Source of the DNA: Tamarix chinensis
Lineage: Eukaryota > Streptophyta > Magnoliopsida > Caryophyllales > Tamaricaceae
NCBI GenBank assembly: GCA_030549775.1
Contig: CM060173.1
Location: 31,676,110 to 31,740,109, forward strand
Length of the DNA: 64,000 nt
Direction: 5' to 3'
Below are positions 11,144-23,506 of the stretch, piece by piece. The notes beneath the pieces are model-generated. The model ran no database searches. It was not told the origin of the DNA and worked only from the letters and a program-made list of their open reading frames with translations. The position numbers and the translations under genes are program-made. Numbering within the stretch: the stretch's first letter is position 1; each line of letters starts with the position of its first letter.

Positions 11144-12097
11144 GTTTTGATTAATTTTAGATGAATTAGCTTATGATAAGGTAATTTAGTTGTTTAATTG
11201 TATATATATGTGTTGTATGAATGATTTAGAGTAGTTAATTGTATTGGTTATGGTTGATTTGTGAAAATTGGATTTGTGACCCGGCTATATCCGGATTTGT
11301 CGGTTTTATCCGATTTAGCTATTTTAGATAAATTGAATTTACAATATCCTTTAAAATGTATCTAATTTCATGTTAGAACTATCAATTTGAAATTTTTGTA
11401 CGAAATTAATCGGAATTGGATTCTTAGGTCAAAATTCTTGCGAAATTAAATTGGATTGTGTAATCGAGTTATTTTATTCAATTGATTATATAATTTGCAT
11501 TATATTATGTTTAATTTCATTTTCGACATGTCAATTTAAATATTTTAGCAAGATTTGACCGGATTTACAGTCCAAGCTAAAAAACCCTAATTATGTTAAA
11601 TTTGATGTTTCGTTTATTGTTTTAATCAATTGAGTACATGATAGATGCTATCTTGAAAGTAAAATATTAGGAAGGGTTTTGATAGATGGTGGTGCTGAAG
11701 TTTTTCTTCATTACTTTATATTGTTATATAATCTCTTTGTTATGTCCTTAGAATATTTTCTATGTTAATTCATTTAAGAATTCTATAATCAATTGAATAA
11801 AATATGATGATGATCAACATTGACATTTTTTTTAACAAGAAATAAAATATGATATAATTGGTATAAAATATTGTTTTGATTAATTTTAAATGAATTAGCT
11901 TATGATAAGATAATTTAGTTGTTTAATTGTATATATATGTGTTGTATGAATGATTTAGAATGGTTAATTGTATTGGTTATAGTTGATTTGTGAAAATTGG
12001 ATTTGTGACTCGGCTATATCCGAATTTGTCGCTTTATCCGTTTTATATAAATTGAATTTACAATATCCTTTAAAATGTATCTAAGTTCATGTTAGAT
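11144..12097 (+). repeat. Direct repeat of about 230 bp in the CACTA1 leader intron
   Basis: The block 11144-11378 starting GTTTTGATTAATTTTA recurs at 11873-12097 with roughly 90 percent or better identity by eye, both ending near ATGTATCTAA..TTCATGTTAGA. About 495 bases separate the two copies. Both lie in the probable 5' leader intron upstream of the transposase ATG. No coding content is seen. Confidence 0.8.
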
Positions 12098-12232
12098 ACT
12101 TTATTAATGATGTTTGGTATTATATTTTATAATCCTTCTCGGGTATTATTCAAAATGATAGTGTGCATATTTTATGTAATTGGCAATTATTTTCTAATTG
12201 TTATATTTATGCCTTTTTTTTCCCTTTAGAAA

Positions 12233-15200
12233 ATGGCACCCAATAAGGAATGGATTCGCCTGGTTGATGATCGTTTTCATGATTCAGCATATTTGACTGG
12301 GGTTGAAGAATTCTTGAACTATGCATTTCAAAAAATTAATACAAATTTAATTAGATGTCCGTGTATCAATTGTGTTAACACCGATTCTAGAACTCGTGAT
12401 ACTGTGAAAGCACACTTGATGACCTTTGGGATTATGAGAGGTTATACTTTATGGTTTCATCATGGTGAAGAAGGACACGAGGAACATTCTGAAATAAATA
12501 TGGATCCTCAAAATAATGAGAATGAAGATGACTATGATGATAGTGATAACGAGATAGCGGAACTTTTAGAAGATAGGTATCCTCATTATCGGAATGTTGA
12601 GCCTAATTTGGAAAATATGGGATCCCTAAACCATGAAGAAGAACCCAACTTTGAAGCATCAAAAAAACAAAGGTTGTTAAATGACTTCCAACAACCTCTT
12701 TACGAGGGTTCTAAGGGATCTAAATTGTCTGCCTTAATTCAATTGCTTCATGTGAAGAGTACTGGAAAATGGAGTAATCGTTCTTTCACAATGTTACTCA
12801 AATTGTTGAAAGAAGAGTTATTGCCCAATGATTCGACCTTGCCCGACTCTTATTACGAGGCAAAAAAGACTATTAAAGATCTTGGCTTTTCATATGAGAA
12901 GATTGATGCATGTGTGAACGATTGTATGCTATTTTGGAAAGAAGATAGTCATCTGCAGAAATGTAAAACTTGCAAAGCTTCAAGATGGCAACAAAGCAAG
13001 CATAGTGGGGAAGATAAGGTAAAAGCAAATGGGAAAAAAATACCTATTAAGATATTGCGATATTTTCCACTAAAACCTCGACTTCAGATGCTTTTTATGT
13101 CCATTAAGACGGCCTCTCTAATGAGATGGCATCATGATAAAAATAATGATGGAGATCTGAGGCATCCAGCTGATGGGTTGGCATGGAAAAAACATGATGA
13201 GCTCAATCCGAATTTTGCTTCTGAACCTCGGAATGTTAGACTTGGGCTAGCTAGTGATGGTTTTCAGCCGTTCAATAATGCGAGACCATCATATGGTATG
13301 TGGCCTGTGACTCTTATTCCATACAACTTGCCTCCTTCGTTGTACATGAAGGAACCAAGTATGTTGCTATCCATGCTCATTCCAGGTTTGTGATTTACTT
13401 TAAACTTTCACCAACTATTCCAAATTATGATATCAACAAAATCACGTTTTGTGTTTGCTTCTCTTTGATATCCATATCATCCAAATTTGTTTCTTTTATG
13501 CTGATTTTAGGCCCTGATGGTCCTGGAGATGCTATTGATGTATATTTACAGCCTCTAATTAATGAATTAGAGGACTTGTGGAACAATGGTGTCGAAACAT
13601 ATGATGCATCAAAGCGTCAAAATTTCAATCTCCATGCATCTCTTATGTGGACTATCAATGATTTTCCTGCATATGGAATATTGTCTGGATGGAGTACAAA
13701 GGGAAAACTCGCTTGCCCTGTTTGTAATAAGGATACTCACTCTTTGAGACTAGTTAATGGGGGAAAAGAATGCTTCATGGGTCACCGACGCTACTTGGAA
13801 AGTAATCATAGATGGAGAAGGGATAAAATGTTATTTGATGGTACTATAGAAAAGGGTACACCTCCGAAGCCTGTAACAGGTGAAGAGATTCTTCACCAAG
13901 TGCAAGATCTTGAAGACATCATATTAAGCAAAGATCCTGCTTTCAAAGGAAAGATCTCGCACAAGAATAGACAAGATAACTGGAACAAGAAGAGTATATT
14001 TTTTAGGCTTCCATATTGGAAGCACCACTTGATACGGCATACCCTAGATGTAATGCACATTGAAAAAAATATATGTGATAGCATACTTGGAACACTACTT
14101 AGTGTACCAAATAAGACGAAGGATAACTATAAATCTCGTCTTGATTTGCAAGAAATGGGTATTAGGCCAGAGTTACATCCTATCACAAATGGTCATAATA
14201 TATTGCTACCTGACGCTCATTTCACCCTATCTCGAGAGGGAAAACGTAAATTCTGCAAGTTTTTGAAGCATTTGAAGGTTCCAGATGGTTTTGCTTCTAA
14301 CATTTCACAATGTGTAAACTTGAAAGAGAGTAAGATTTCTGGATTAAAGAGTCATGACCATCATATTCTCTTGCATCATATTCTTCCACTTGCATTGCGT
14401 GGCCTTCTTCCAGAGGATGTGTATGAACCACTTCTTGAGTTGTCTATATTTTTCAAGGATTTAGGTTCGAAACATTTGAATATGGAAAAGTTGAGGTGTC
14501 TTGAAGCCCAAATTCCAATAACCCTTTGTAAGTTAGAGAAGATTTTTCCACCATCTTTCTTTGATGTGATGTTACATTTGCCAGTTCATTTGGCACATGA
14601 GGCTATGTTATGTGGACCTGTACATTCTCATTGGATGTATCCAGTGGAAAGGAATTTGTATACTTTGAAGTCTTATATACGTAACATGGCTCGTCCAGAG
14701 GGTTCTATTGCGGAAGGGTATATAGCAGAAGAATGCATGAATTTTTGTTCAAGATATTTGCATAAAACAGAGACTAAGTTTAACCGCCTTGATCGAAATT
14801 ATGATGATGATGTGAATGTGTCTGCGGAATTGTCTTCCTTTTATTACAAGGGAAGAGGGCTAGGAAGTGGTCAAACCAGAGATTTAGATGCAAATGAATT
14901 AGAGCAAGCCCATATGTACGTTCTTAACAATTTTGAAGAAGTTCAGCCATTTCTTGAGTAAGTCATTCCTAAAAACTCATTCGTTTCTATCTATTTTTTT
15001 TTCAAAGGCAAGTATTAGACATTTGATATATCTTTTTTATTGTAGAATGTATTATCAAAACCAAGAACACAATCCACCACAAGTGTCATCCAATGAACAG
15101 AATAGAATGTTTATTGAGTGGTTTAACAAAACTGTAAGTTTTCTATGCTATTCAATATTCAATATATATAGAAATGCAAGTTTATTTAGATCATTGGGTT

Positions 15201-15732
15201 TGTAAAAATAGGTTATAATAGACATTATATTTATTAGGTTGCAGATTTATATGAAACAGATAAAAGCGAGAAGATAGAAGCCTTACTCTCATTGTCACGT
15301 GGTCCGTCAAAATATGTTACGTGTTTTTATGGTTATGTAGTAAATGGATATCGATTCCACACTACATCTCATGAGGAAAGAACAAGGTCACAATGTAGTG
15401 GAGTGGTTGTGGTTGGTGATGATGGTAGTGGATCCATCGATTACTATGGCCAATTGACCGAGATTATTGAATTGCAGTATTTGGGCAATAAACGCTTAGT
15501 CTTATTTCGATGTGATTGGTTTGATGTTACTGATAAAGTTAAGGGAGTGAAGGAAGATAAGTATGGGTTCACAAGTGTTGATTGCAGACGTATTTGGAAA
15601 ACTACTGAACCTTTTGTTCTAGCAACTCAAGCATCACAAGCATTTTATGTTGAAGATAACATTAACAAGGGTTGGCATGTTGTGTTAAAAAGTCAAGCAG
15701 CAGTTCCTTGTGAAGACATTACAATCGAATGA
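12233..15732 (+). CDS. CACTA1 transposase (TNPD-type; TNP2, DUF4218, DUF4216)
   Basis: This protein should cut and join the element ends. I read four coding exons, 12233-13385, 13511-14957, 15046-15133 and 15238-15732, all with GT-AG borders and phases that fit (1153+1447+88+495 bases), giving 1,060 aa without a stop. Order of domains: an N-terminal Transpos_assoc-like region with the CPCINCVN zinc-type motif (about residues 43-50); the TNP2 core with NVRLGLASDGFQPF, the exon-junction LIPG/PDGPGDAIDVY, WTINDFPAYG, KLACPVCN and DVMHIEKNICDS; then DUF4218 with HWMYPVERNLYTLKSYIRN; and DUF4216 from about residue 900. The acidic residues in SDGF and INDF are likely members of the DDE set (inference). 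The ATG follows a leader intron ending CCCTTTAG. Confidence 0.88.
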
Positions 15733-16006
15733 AGACTTATGCATATAAACTTTAACCATCCTTGAGATTTGTAATGGTACTTATTTATGTACTTTTGTAT
15801 ACTTGCTATTCCATACAGCTTGATTTTCTCAAGATGAGATGTATTTTTTGAACTCGTAATACAAGTGTTTAATGGAGTGTATTATGTACTCTATTTTGGT
15901 AATGTGTTATAATGCTCATGAAGATAGGGGATAATATCTTCTACTAAATGTTATTTTATAGAATGTAATTGTTTATATTAATAGTGTGGTTGTAGGTTTC
16001 AAAGAA

Positions 16007-17941
16007 ATGGTGTCCCCAGTTAAATTAAAGAATGATCGACCTAAGTATATATCACCGGGGCAATTAAATGCTATTGGCAAGGGGCGCGGCCGCGGATTAG
16101 GGTTGAAGACGTTTCTACTATCCGCTACAAGCGGTGGTAACATTCAAGCCACTGATAAGACAAATGACATTCCCCCATTATCATTAACTACAAGAGGTGG
16201 CGCTAAACGCATGTCCAGCACTTCTAATGTCTTTGTAGGGCAAAGGGACCCCCCTCCTCCCTTACTCAATGAGGATACTGCTCCGCAAGCCGAAACAACT
16301 GTTTCCCAAGGTGGAAACAATCATGCCATTGCTGAAAATGTCTTCCATTCTTCTCATGTGAATCTTACAAGTGGAGGTATGACATAATAAGCTTTTGATT
16401 ATTCTTATTTTACTTAATTCTTGGTCAATTTTTTTAACCGTTTTATGTAATAGATAATTCTACTCAAAAGATTTGGAAGCCTCGAGGTAGAAATAGGTGT
16501 CAAAAAGTGGCAAGACTTAGCAGTGGAAACAAGCTACCTGTGACTTTTTTTAATGGTCGTGTTGCTGGAGATAATAGCCATGAGTGGAGTAGGCACATAG
16601 GTAAATTAGTTCGTGATCGCAACATAATGCCTATTCGAATCCAATCTTGGGACGCAGTTGAACAAAGACATAAGGACCACCTCTGGGCTGCAATGACGGT
16701 AATGAATTTGAAGTATTCATTTTGATATTGGCATTTACTTTTACCTGTGCTACTGCAAACCGTTTATATTTTTCCGTATAATAGTTTCTTTTGACTTGTT
16801 AATTTTTAGTTCCTCAATGTATATATATACTTTTGTGTTGTAGGAGAAGTTCTCCAATGATGACATGGAGAGTTACAAAAATTCTACTCTTCGTCACATG
16901 AAAGACCTGTGGAACAATTGGAGGGGAGATAATCATAGAACTATTAAAGGCTTGGATATTCATGAACAATTGAAGCTTAAACCAACTACAATTGAAGAGC
17001 AATCCGATTGGGAGTGGCTGGTGAAATGTTACTATCATAGTCCAAAGTTTGTGGTAAATCACTAATGAATAAGGAAAAATTTAGAAATATTTATATATTT
17101 GATTACCTTGCTAATTATTCTTCTCTTATTTATCATATAATACAATATATCTACACAGGAAATGAGCCAACGAAATACAAACAACCGCTTGATGATGGAC
17201 AATAAATGTCTTCATCGTAGTGGCAGCAAGCCTTATCGAGCGATCGCCTATGATATGGTATATATTATATGTATTTGCCTATGAAACGCAAGATATGGCG
17301 TTTTCCAACACACTACTTTTGCCTTGTTTTTAATCCTTATAAATAAATGTTATATTATCTAGGGGGGAAAAGATGGAAAACATCCAAATTATGGCACCGT
17401 TTATTTTGAAAGCCATAAAAAGGGTGAAGAAATAGCTACAGCCGAAGCTGCAGACATCCATGTACACCTCTTTCCTGACTCTTATTTATTTTATTAGTTC
17501 TATATATATATTGTTGTCTAACTAACATTCTTTGTCTTGAAGTCTCAAATTATTGAGGTCCAAGCTGCTGAACCCTCCCTTACTCATGTTGAGGTGGCTG
17601 AACGCGTGCATGGAGTGACTCGAACCAGGGGCTATGTTCCTGGCTATGGTGGTGGAGTGAAGCCTAGAGATATTAGAGGCCCTTACAAAGGTAAGAACAA
17701 GCTTTATGCAGATCTCAAGGCAAAGGATGCTGCTATTAAAAGAAAAGAAGAAGAGATTGAGAAAAAGAATCAAGAAAATCGAGTGCTAAAAGAAAGAATG
17801 GACAAATGGGAACCTGTCATGGAGAAGATTTTGAAAAGTGCACGATTTCGATGCTTGATGGAAAATGAAGAGAATATACATGATGATATAGAATACATGC
17901 TTGCTTCTCCATCTACATCAGAGGATACGGGGTGCCCTTGA
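16007..17941 (+). CDS. CACTA1 second gene, Transposase_24 / TNPA-type protein
   Basis: This should be the accessory DNA-binding protein of the element, which in En/Spm binds the subterminal repeats. Six coding exons fit with GT-AG borders and consistent phases: 16007-16376, 16454-16698, 16844-17053, 17159-17257, 17363-17461 and 17543-17941, together 473 aa. A basic glycine-rich N-terminus (KGRGRGLG) is followed by the plant Ptta/En/Spm block (KLPVTFFNGRVAGDN, WDAVEQRHKDHLW, then RHMKDLWNNWRGD and SDWEWLVKCYYHSP). The last exon holds HVEVAERVHG and a coiled coil of about 50 residues rich in K and E. Start: the first ATG after an acceptor TTGTAG at about 15995. The gene begins 275 bp after the transposase stop on the same strand; a shared primary transcript with alternative splicing, as in En/Spm, is possible. 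Confidence 0.85.
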
Positions 17942-20090
17942 AAATGAGGTTAGTTAAAATTGTTAAAGGAAAGTAATTATTATGAGTATTATTCTAACTA
18001 GTTGTCTAATAAGCTTAAGTAACTAGTTTAGATCTAAATAAATTCAAATAAGCTACATATGGTTCCTATGGATGACTTTTTTAAATTAACAAGTATGATT
18101 TTGCTCTAGGTTACTGTTGCTACAGACGATGTGGATGTGCTTCAACAGATTACATTGCAGCTCTCTGGACATTTTTGTATAGGTTGGTTTTCTCCTGCTT
18201 TCTCTATATTTATATTTTTCCATTAAAACACATGCTGTGAAAAATGCATAATGCTACAGATGTTCATAAATATTGATCCCAATTGTAATAAGCAAATCTA
18301 ATAATTAAGAATCAGCATTTCAACAGAACTACATGCCCACATAACTTCTGCACAATCCAGGGAAGCAAGACAGCAGCTTAAAGTGAAATTTTGTTTCATG
18401 GTCATTAATCAGTAACATTATCAAATACCACTCTAGTAGCTGCAGAACTGTACAACCAAGCATAGCAATGTCTTAACAGCATGCAATTTACCTATGCAAT
18501 TTCTTACCTAATGATAGATAACAAACCTTGGAGACTATTATCAGAATTATAATTAGAATCCAAATAATAATTAGACAAGCGAGACTGAAAAGCATGCTAG
18601 CATAATATGCTACTTCCCCATATTTAAACATTATCAGAGATAAGGTCAATAGAACATATTATCAGAAAAACATTATGTATTTCTCCTGCTTTGTTACTTC
18701 CGCTTTCCCCCTGGAGACTATCTCTTTGAAACAACAATCATTCAATCTACGCACAAAATAACCCCGATAGGAAAATCATCTAACGGAATATAAAAATCAT
18801 CTAGGTACAGAATGCTTCGGCTTCAATGCTGGCAATCATAAACAAAATAAAAACATGCAAAGAGGTTGAGAACAGCCCTATATGATTTGCAACTGCCACT
18901 TAATCATAAATGAAACTGAATGACGAAAATTATAACAAGCAAGGTATTTCGGCCTCAACTCCCACGCCATTAAATCAGGAATGCGAGGAGGCTTAAATGA
19001 ACTCTAACTGCATTGCATCAGCCCTCAAAAGATCATTTCACAAAATTGAACGCTGTCTCGATTACCTAGAACAGAAAATTGTGAAAACTCGCTAGCGGGA
19101 AAAATAATGTTCAAAACTCGATTATAACAAGCAAGCTACCCCATAAACTTAGTTTAGATGATTTAAATGATAGCCTAAGTTAGCTAGATTAGCCCTTTAA
19201 GCACAAGCAACAATTTTCAGAATGTAAGGGGGTATAGGGCTGCTAGGCTGTTAGTGTATGAAATTTTGATGTTCGTGTACTAAATAGATTAAATTAGCAA
19301 AAACGCCGCACAGACAAGATTGAGGTCTCAAGAGAAAACAATAGATGAATAAATAAAAGCTTAGTATGCATGCCCATAACTGTTGAAAAAAATTAAAAAT
19401 TTAAAGTAAATTAGTGTACTCTTCTGATATATTTGAAAACTGTGTGACAATTGATAACCTGCATCCTCGTTAAATACTTTTAGTAAATATAGTTTTGTAT
19501 ATATTGTAGAAGTATAGGTGTAATTAATGCATGAATCATAGAAAAAATATTGTCTGATACACTTTGTGACCAAAACACACCATATTAATTAGGTATTGAA
19601 TCATTGATAACAGACTTAAGGAAACACACCATGATGATGCATGATCTAGGTTGTCGTAGTATAACACATTTAATAAGTTCGGATGTTATTGAATCATATT
19701 TATTTCCATTTTCATTATTTTCCTTGTATTTGGAGATTTCATTTTTTATATCTGATTTCATGAATTGCATGTTAAGGAAATTACTCATTGTTTATTTGAT
19801 ACTTATATTAATTATTATTTGTATATTTCTATTGTTGCAGATCCAGTTTATTTTGATAAACTTACCAAGTCTATTGTATCCGATGGATAGAATGATTAAT
19901 TCATAAGCAGCTGCTAATCATGATATTTTTGTAATGCAACGACATATTGTAGCTCTTTTGTAATATATTTATATTTGATCATAGCCGAAAATTGTACCGG
20001 ACATTTGATACAAATTATTTGTATGAATATTTAGTTGAATGTTTAATTATAAACAGATATTTAGAAAATTATATCTATATGTTAGAATGA
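17942..20090 (+). other. CACTA1 3' region without clear coding sequence
   Basis: A possible 3' untranslated exon lies at about 18110-18180 between an AG (TCTAG) and a GT donor. From about 18240 to 19330 the sequence is less repetitive and reads like ordinary gene intron or UTR text, perhaps a captured host segment. From 19350 on it is AT-rich. No protein family is recognisable in any frame; the ORF of 100 codons at 19604-19906 looks fortuitous. Confidence 0.4.
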
Positions 20091-20097
20091 ATATATA

Positions 20098-20265
20098 TGT
20101 ATGCAGGTACAAGATTTGAGAAGATCAAAATGGATATATATATAAATACATGCATACAGGTACAGGTCTTGAGAAGATTGAAATGGATATATGTACGTAT
20201 ATATATACAGGTCTTCAAAAGATTGAAATGGATATATGTATATCCATATAGGTGCAGGGTTATAG
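20098..20265. repeat. Short tandem repeats in CACTA1
   Basis: Three imperfect units of about 50-60 bases each combine a CAGGT..A motif, GAGAAGATTGAAATGG and a TATATGTA run (near 20105, 20160 and 20210). They lie just inside the right subterminal array. Confidence 0.6.
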
Positions 20266-20339
20266 ATGAATATTGAAATGTTGATTATATATATTATTGA
20301 ATATATAATTATGCCATTTGCGACCAATAAATTATGTCG

Positions 20340-20795
20340 CAAATAATGAATGAATTTTAGTATTGACGGAAAAATTAGTCGTTATTGGTGTGATACCTTT
20401 TTAATTACGATAAAAAAATTGGTCGTTAATATTATTTACGACAGTGTATTTTATTCGTCGTTATTATTTTTAGCGACCAACATCATACGTTGTCGCTATT
20501 ACTTTTAGCGATCAACGTCATAAGTTGTCGTTATTACTTTTAGCGACCAACACTTTGCGTCGTCGTTATTACCTTTAGCGACCAAAATTATACTCCGTTG
20601 TTATTACATTAGCGACCAACATAATATGTAGTCGTTATTGCTTTAGCGACCAAAAAATTTTAGTTGGTCGTTAAAGCCTTTAACGAGGGAGCAATAACGA
20701 CCACTGACGACCAACAAATTTTTTGGACGTTAATAGCTTTAGCGACCAAAATTTGGCCATTAACGACGAAATTTGTTGGTCGTTAAAAACCTTAT
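20340..20795. repeat. Right subterminal repeat array of CACTA1
   Basis: At least five head-to-tail units of about 34 bp, each of the form TAGCGACCAAC followed by a variable centre and GTCGTTATTAC, occupy 20470-20645. They are flanked by inverted copies (TTGGTCGTTA) up to the terminus. This is the expected binding platform for the protein of the second gene. The unit is itself a loose palindrome around its centre. Confidence 0.8.
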
Positions 20796-22459
20796 TTCTG
20801 ATAGTGTAACTTTATGGCCAATATTTTTATATATAATTTAATACGAACTACATAAAGGATTCACATATGTGTAAAAAATAATACACTTTATTTATAACAT
20901 ATATTAACAAGGACCCCCAAAACTCTGACAAACAAATTGAATAGAAGTTGAGCTTATGCTGCTGAGCAGAAAATGATAAACGGCGCATCTTTTATTATTT
21001 ATTCATCGGCCAATCACTCTAAATCCTTAATAAGGTCAAGCAGCGGAAGCTTAATTCCATCAAAATTAGAGATCGCCCATGAGGACCACATAATTTTTGA
21101 GAAAATAATTAAGCTTCTCATTCGTCGTACAGTGCTTTTGATTTTAACATTAATAGTGCGAAACAGTCGATTGATAGGAAAATATATGCAAAATGATGGA
21201 TACCACAAGAAAAAGAAAATGCTATAGCATGCATAGAAATGGATTATCATCTCACTACTTACCAAAGTAGAATCGATAGTGGTAATAAAAGGCCGATAAA
21301 AGTGATTTAGCCCGAAGGTCTTACGCCAGCAAAATGAATAATTTGCACCAATTAATCTTGAAGCAAGGAAAAAAGGGCACAAGTAAAAGGAAAAGAGTGA
21401 AAAAAAAAAAGAAATTTGAGAAAGGCAGTCGGCTTACGTTGATTGAAGAAAAGGAGCACCGCAGGTGAAAGGAAAAGCTATGCTTGCCCATCATACTTGA
21501 AACAATAAGGGAGAGAGTTTGCTAAGGGGTTAATGACCTTTCATTAATCAAATAATTGCTTTTGTCTTTTCAGGCACACAAAAGTCCAAGTTAATTTCTG
21601 ACACTGCAGTTTCTACAATCACACAGCACATGAAATTAAGAAAGCAAATTGGCCCTCTTTTTCCAAGGTTGCCCGAGGATAATGATCATTAGCATGATTA
21701 TCTCCGAAAAAACACCATGATATACAGTTATACCCAAGCAAACGGCTGAATGTATAGGCTAACTACGTTTTTAAGTTTGATCCACTTATTTGGTCAATAC
21801 TACTAATTATGGAGGTCAGCAGAAGAAAGAAAAGTTTAGGAGTTCAAAAGAAGACCTATGAATAATATATAGGAAATTGATGAATGAATCAATGAAATGT
21901 GAAAATCAGCAATGATTACTGTTTCAGTTGTTTGTACAAACAGAAAGAAAACTAGCATTGATAGGATAATTCGGAAAGACAAGACAAGTGACGAGAAGGG
22001 ATGCCAATTATCTTTTTTGGATATGTGATTTGGAACCACAGAAATGACTAAATCCCCATTTTCTATGCGTTGAATGAAACGAAAGATTCAAAGGAATGAC
22101 ATGACCATCATTCGCATACCCCCAGCAAGCACACCGACTGTGTATTAATTTTTTTGGACATCACCCATCTCGCTTCACTATATAATTTTTTTAAAAGATA
22201 ATTAAAAAAAAAAGATATATCTTATCAACTCTTTTAAATTTTCACTAATTTTAAAAATATAATAATTGTTGTCGATATTATTATTAAAGCCACATTCATA
22301 TATAATCTATATATATGTATGTTTTTTTTTTTTAAAAAAATTATTTCTTGTACAATGAATTAACGGGCCTCCTAATTGATCGAATTTCCTCCTAAACTCT
22401 CAAAGAGAAAACTAGTACTCTCGACTGTGCTAAGGGTCTCCTATTTAGATGCTGTTCAA

Positions 22460-22740
22460 AGAAGAGGGTGGAACTGCCTGAGTGGTTAATCATCGTTCCC
22501 AAAACAATGAATAGTATCAGTAACCTCTTTTCTTATTAGAATTAAGCAGTCCTACCCCTCCCCCCTCCCTTATGCAGACCGAGCACCGATGGCCTCCGGA
22601 CAGAAAACAGATCGACGTCATACCTAACTCCAGTGAAAATATGGCTACAAACGGCTAAATAAGAGACAAAGTCGAAAGGCTGCTGCTCGAAGAAAGAAAG
22701 GAGCCTAGTGGAGAACAGTGACCGCATTCAAATGACCCTG
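22460..22740. other. GC-richer patch, possible organelle-DNA insert
   Basis: This block differs from its AT-rich surroundings in base composition and style, with C-rich runs (CCTACCCCTCCCCCCTCCC) and balanced bases. It contains an uninterrupted minus-strand ORF of 61 codons (22542-22727) whose FFEQQPFDFVSYL text reminds me of plant mitochondrial intergenic ORFs. That is an impression, not an identification. Confidence 0.22.
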
Positions 22741-22983
22741 TACTTCTATCCTTCTCCCTACATATCTTATTGATATAGCAACTTTAATTATATGAGGATG
22801 AAATATTGTATGACGTTAGGGTATAACGATGTTCACTGGCTAATAATTGTGACTCCATGAATCACTACAGGATAACCCTCCAGGTTAGTGCTTATTGACT
22901 CAGAAAAATTAATAAAAATAAAAGCATTAGCATTGCAACTTATATTTAATGCATTCCTAGCTTTTTCAGAAGGAAGGGACACT

Positions 22984-22985
<2 letters not shown>

Positions 22986-23017
<32 letters not shown>

Positions 23018-23020
23018 CTG
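22986..23020. repeat. Poly-T / poly-A tract
   Basis: About 34 consecutive T, read on the minus strand as poly-A. It could be the tail of a retroposed sequence lying on the minus strand to the left, but no element body was recognised. Confidence 0.7.
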
Positions 23021-23498
23021 ACGCCATCAGTCATAAAACACCATGCCTCCAACACTAGAAAAACTTCAACGTAAGAACAAATCCTAGTGAAGATTTAATT
23101 TTGTGTTCTTCTGAATCAAACACTACTTCAAATCATAATTAGTTATTCATCCTGATCATTAGTTGCCAGTTTTGATGAAATGAATCAGTAATCTAGTGTA
23201 TTATTATTATTATTATTATTTAATTATGATCTTTTAAGCTAAATATCAAGAAAAATACATATTTATCAAATGAACTATACTTATTATAATATTCACTCCA
23301 AATTACCAAACTAAAAAAAGAAAGCATTACAAGTAGTAGCTAGTATAATACTACTAAGAGTAGAGTATAACACTGCCGGTTGCTTACCATCAGAGAATCA
23401 GATACAGTATGCATCGTGCATTCTGCATAAATAAAGGCAAAAGGAGGGCTCACGTACACAGCAGCATAAATGTGCACAATGCATACTGTAGCATCCCA

Positions 23499-23506
23499 TG
23501 ACGTCA
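23499..23506. promoter_or_regulatory. Palindromic C-box / CRE, TGACGTCA
   Basis: A perfect TGACGTCA lies about 250 bp upstream of the TATA box of the bZIP gene. ACGT-core palindromes of this kind are classic plant bZIP binding sites, so the gene may be controlled by itself or by other bZIP factors. Two further ACGT cores lie close by (near 23454 and 23520). Confidence 0.55.

Larger units (their letters stand above)
10356..20806 (+). mobile_element. CACTA1: complete CACTA (En/Spm) transposon, possibly autonomous
   Basis: The left end is CACTACAACAAACTGG at 10356; the right end read inward on the minus strand is CACTATCAGAAATAAGG, finishing at 20806. Both sides are flanked by TAA (10353-10355 and 20807-20809), the 3-bp duplication expected for CACTA. 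Subterminal repeats with the core CGACCAA lie inside each end. The interior carries a TNPD-type transposase (12233-15732) and a Transposase_24/TNPA-type gene (16007-17941), both reading through without stops once standard GT-AG introns are removed. Length is 10,451 bp. Whether it is mobile today cannot be seen from sequence alone. Confidence 0.9.

Noticed and set aside
19604..19906. ORF of 100 codons in the CACTA1 3' region
   Set aside because: Strongly hydrophobic AT-driven text without homology; likely chance.
21014..21382. Minus-strand ORF of 122 codons
   Set aside because: No family motif, no intron-exon context, AT-rich codons; I see no support for a gene.
22467..22520. Phrase GCCTGAGTGGTTAA resembling the D-arm of a serine or leucine tRNA
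   Set aside because: No matching acceptor stem, anticodon arm or T-arm follows; not a tRNA gene.
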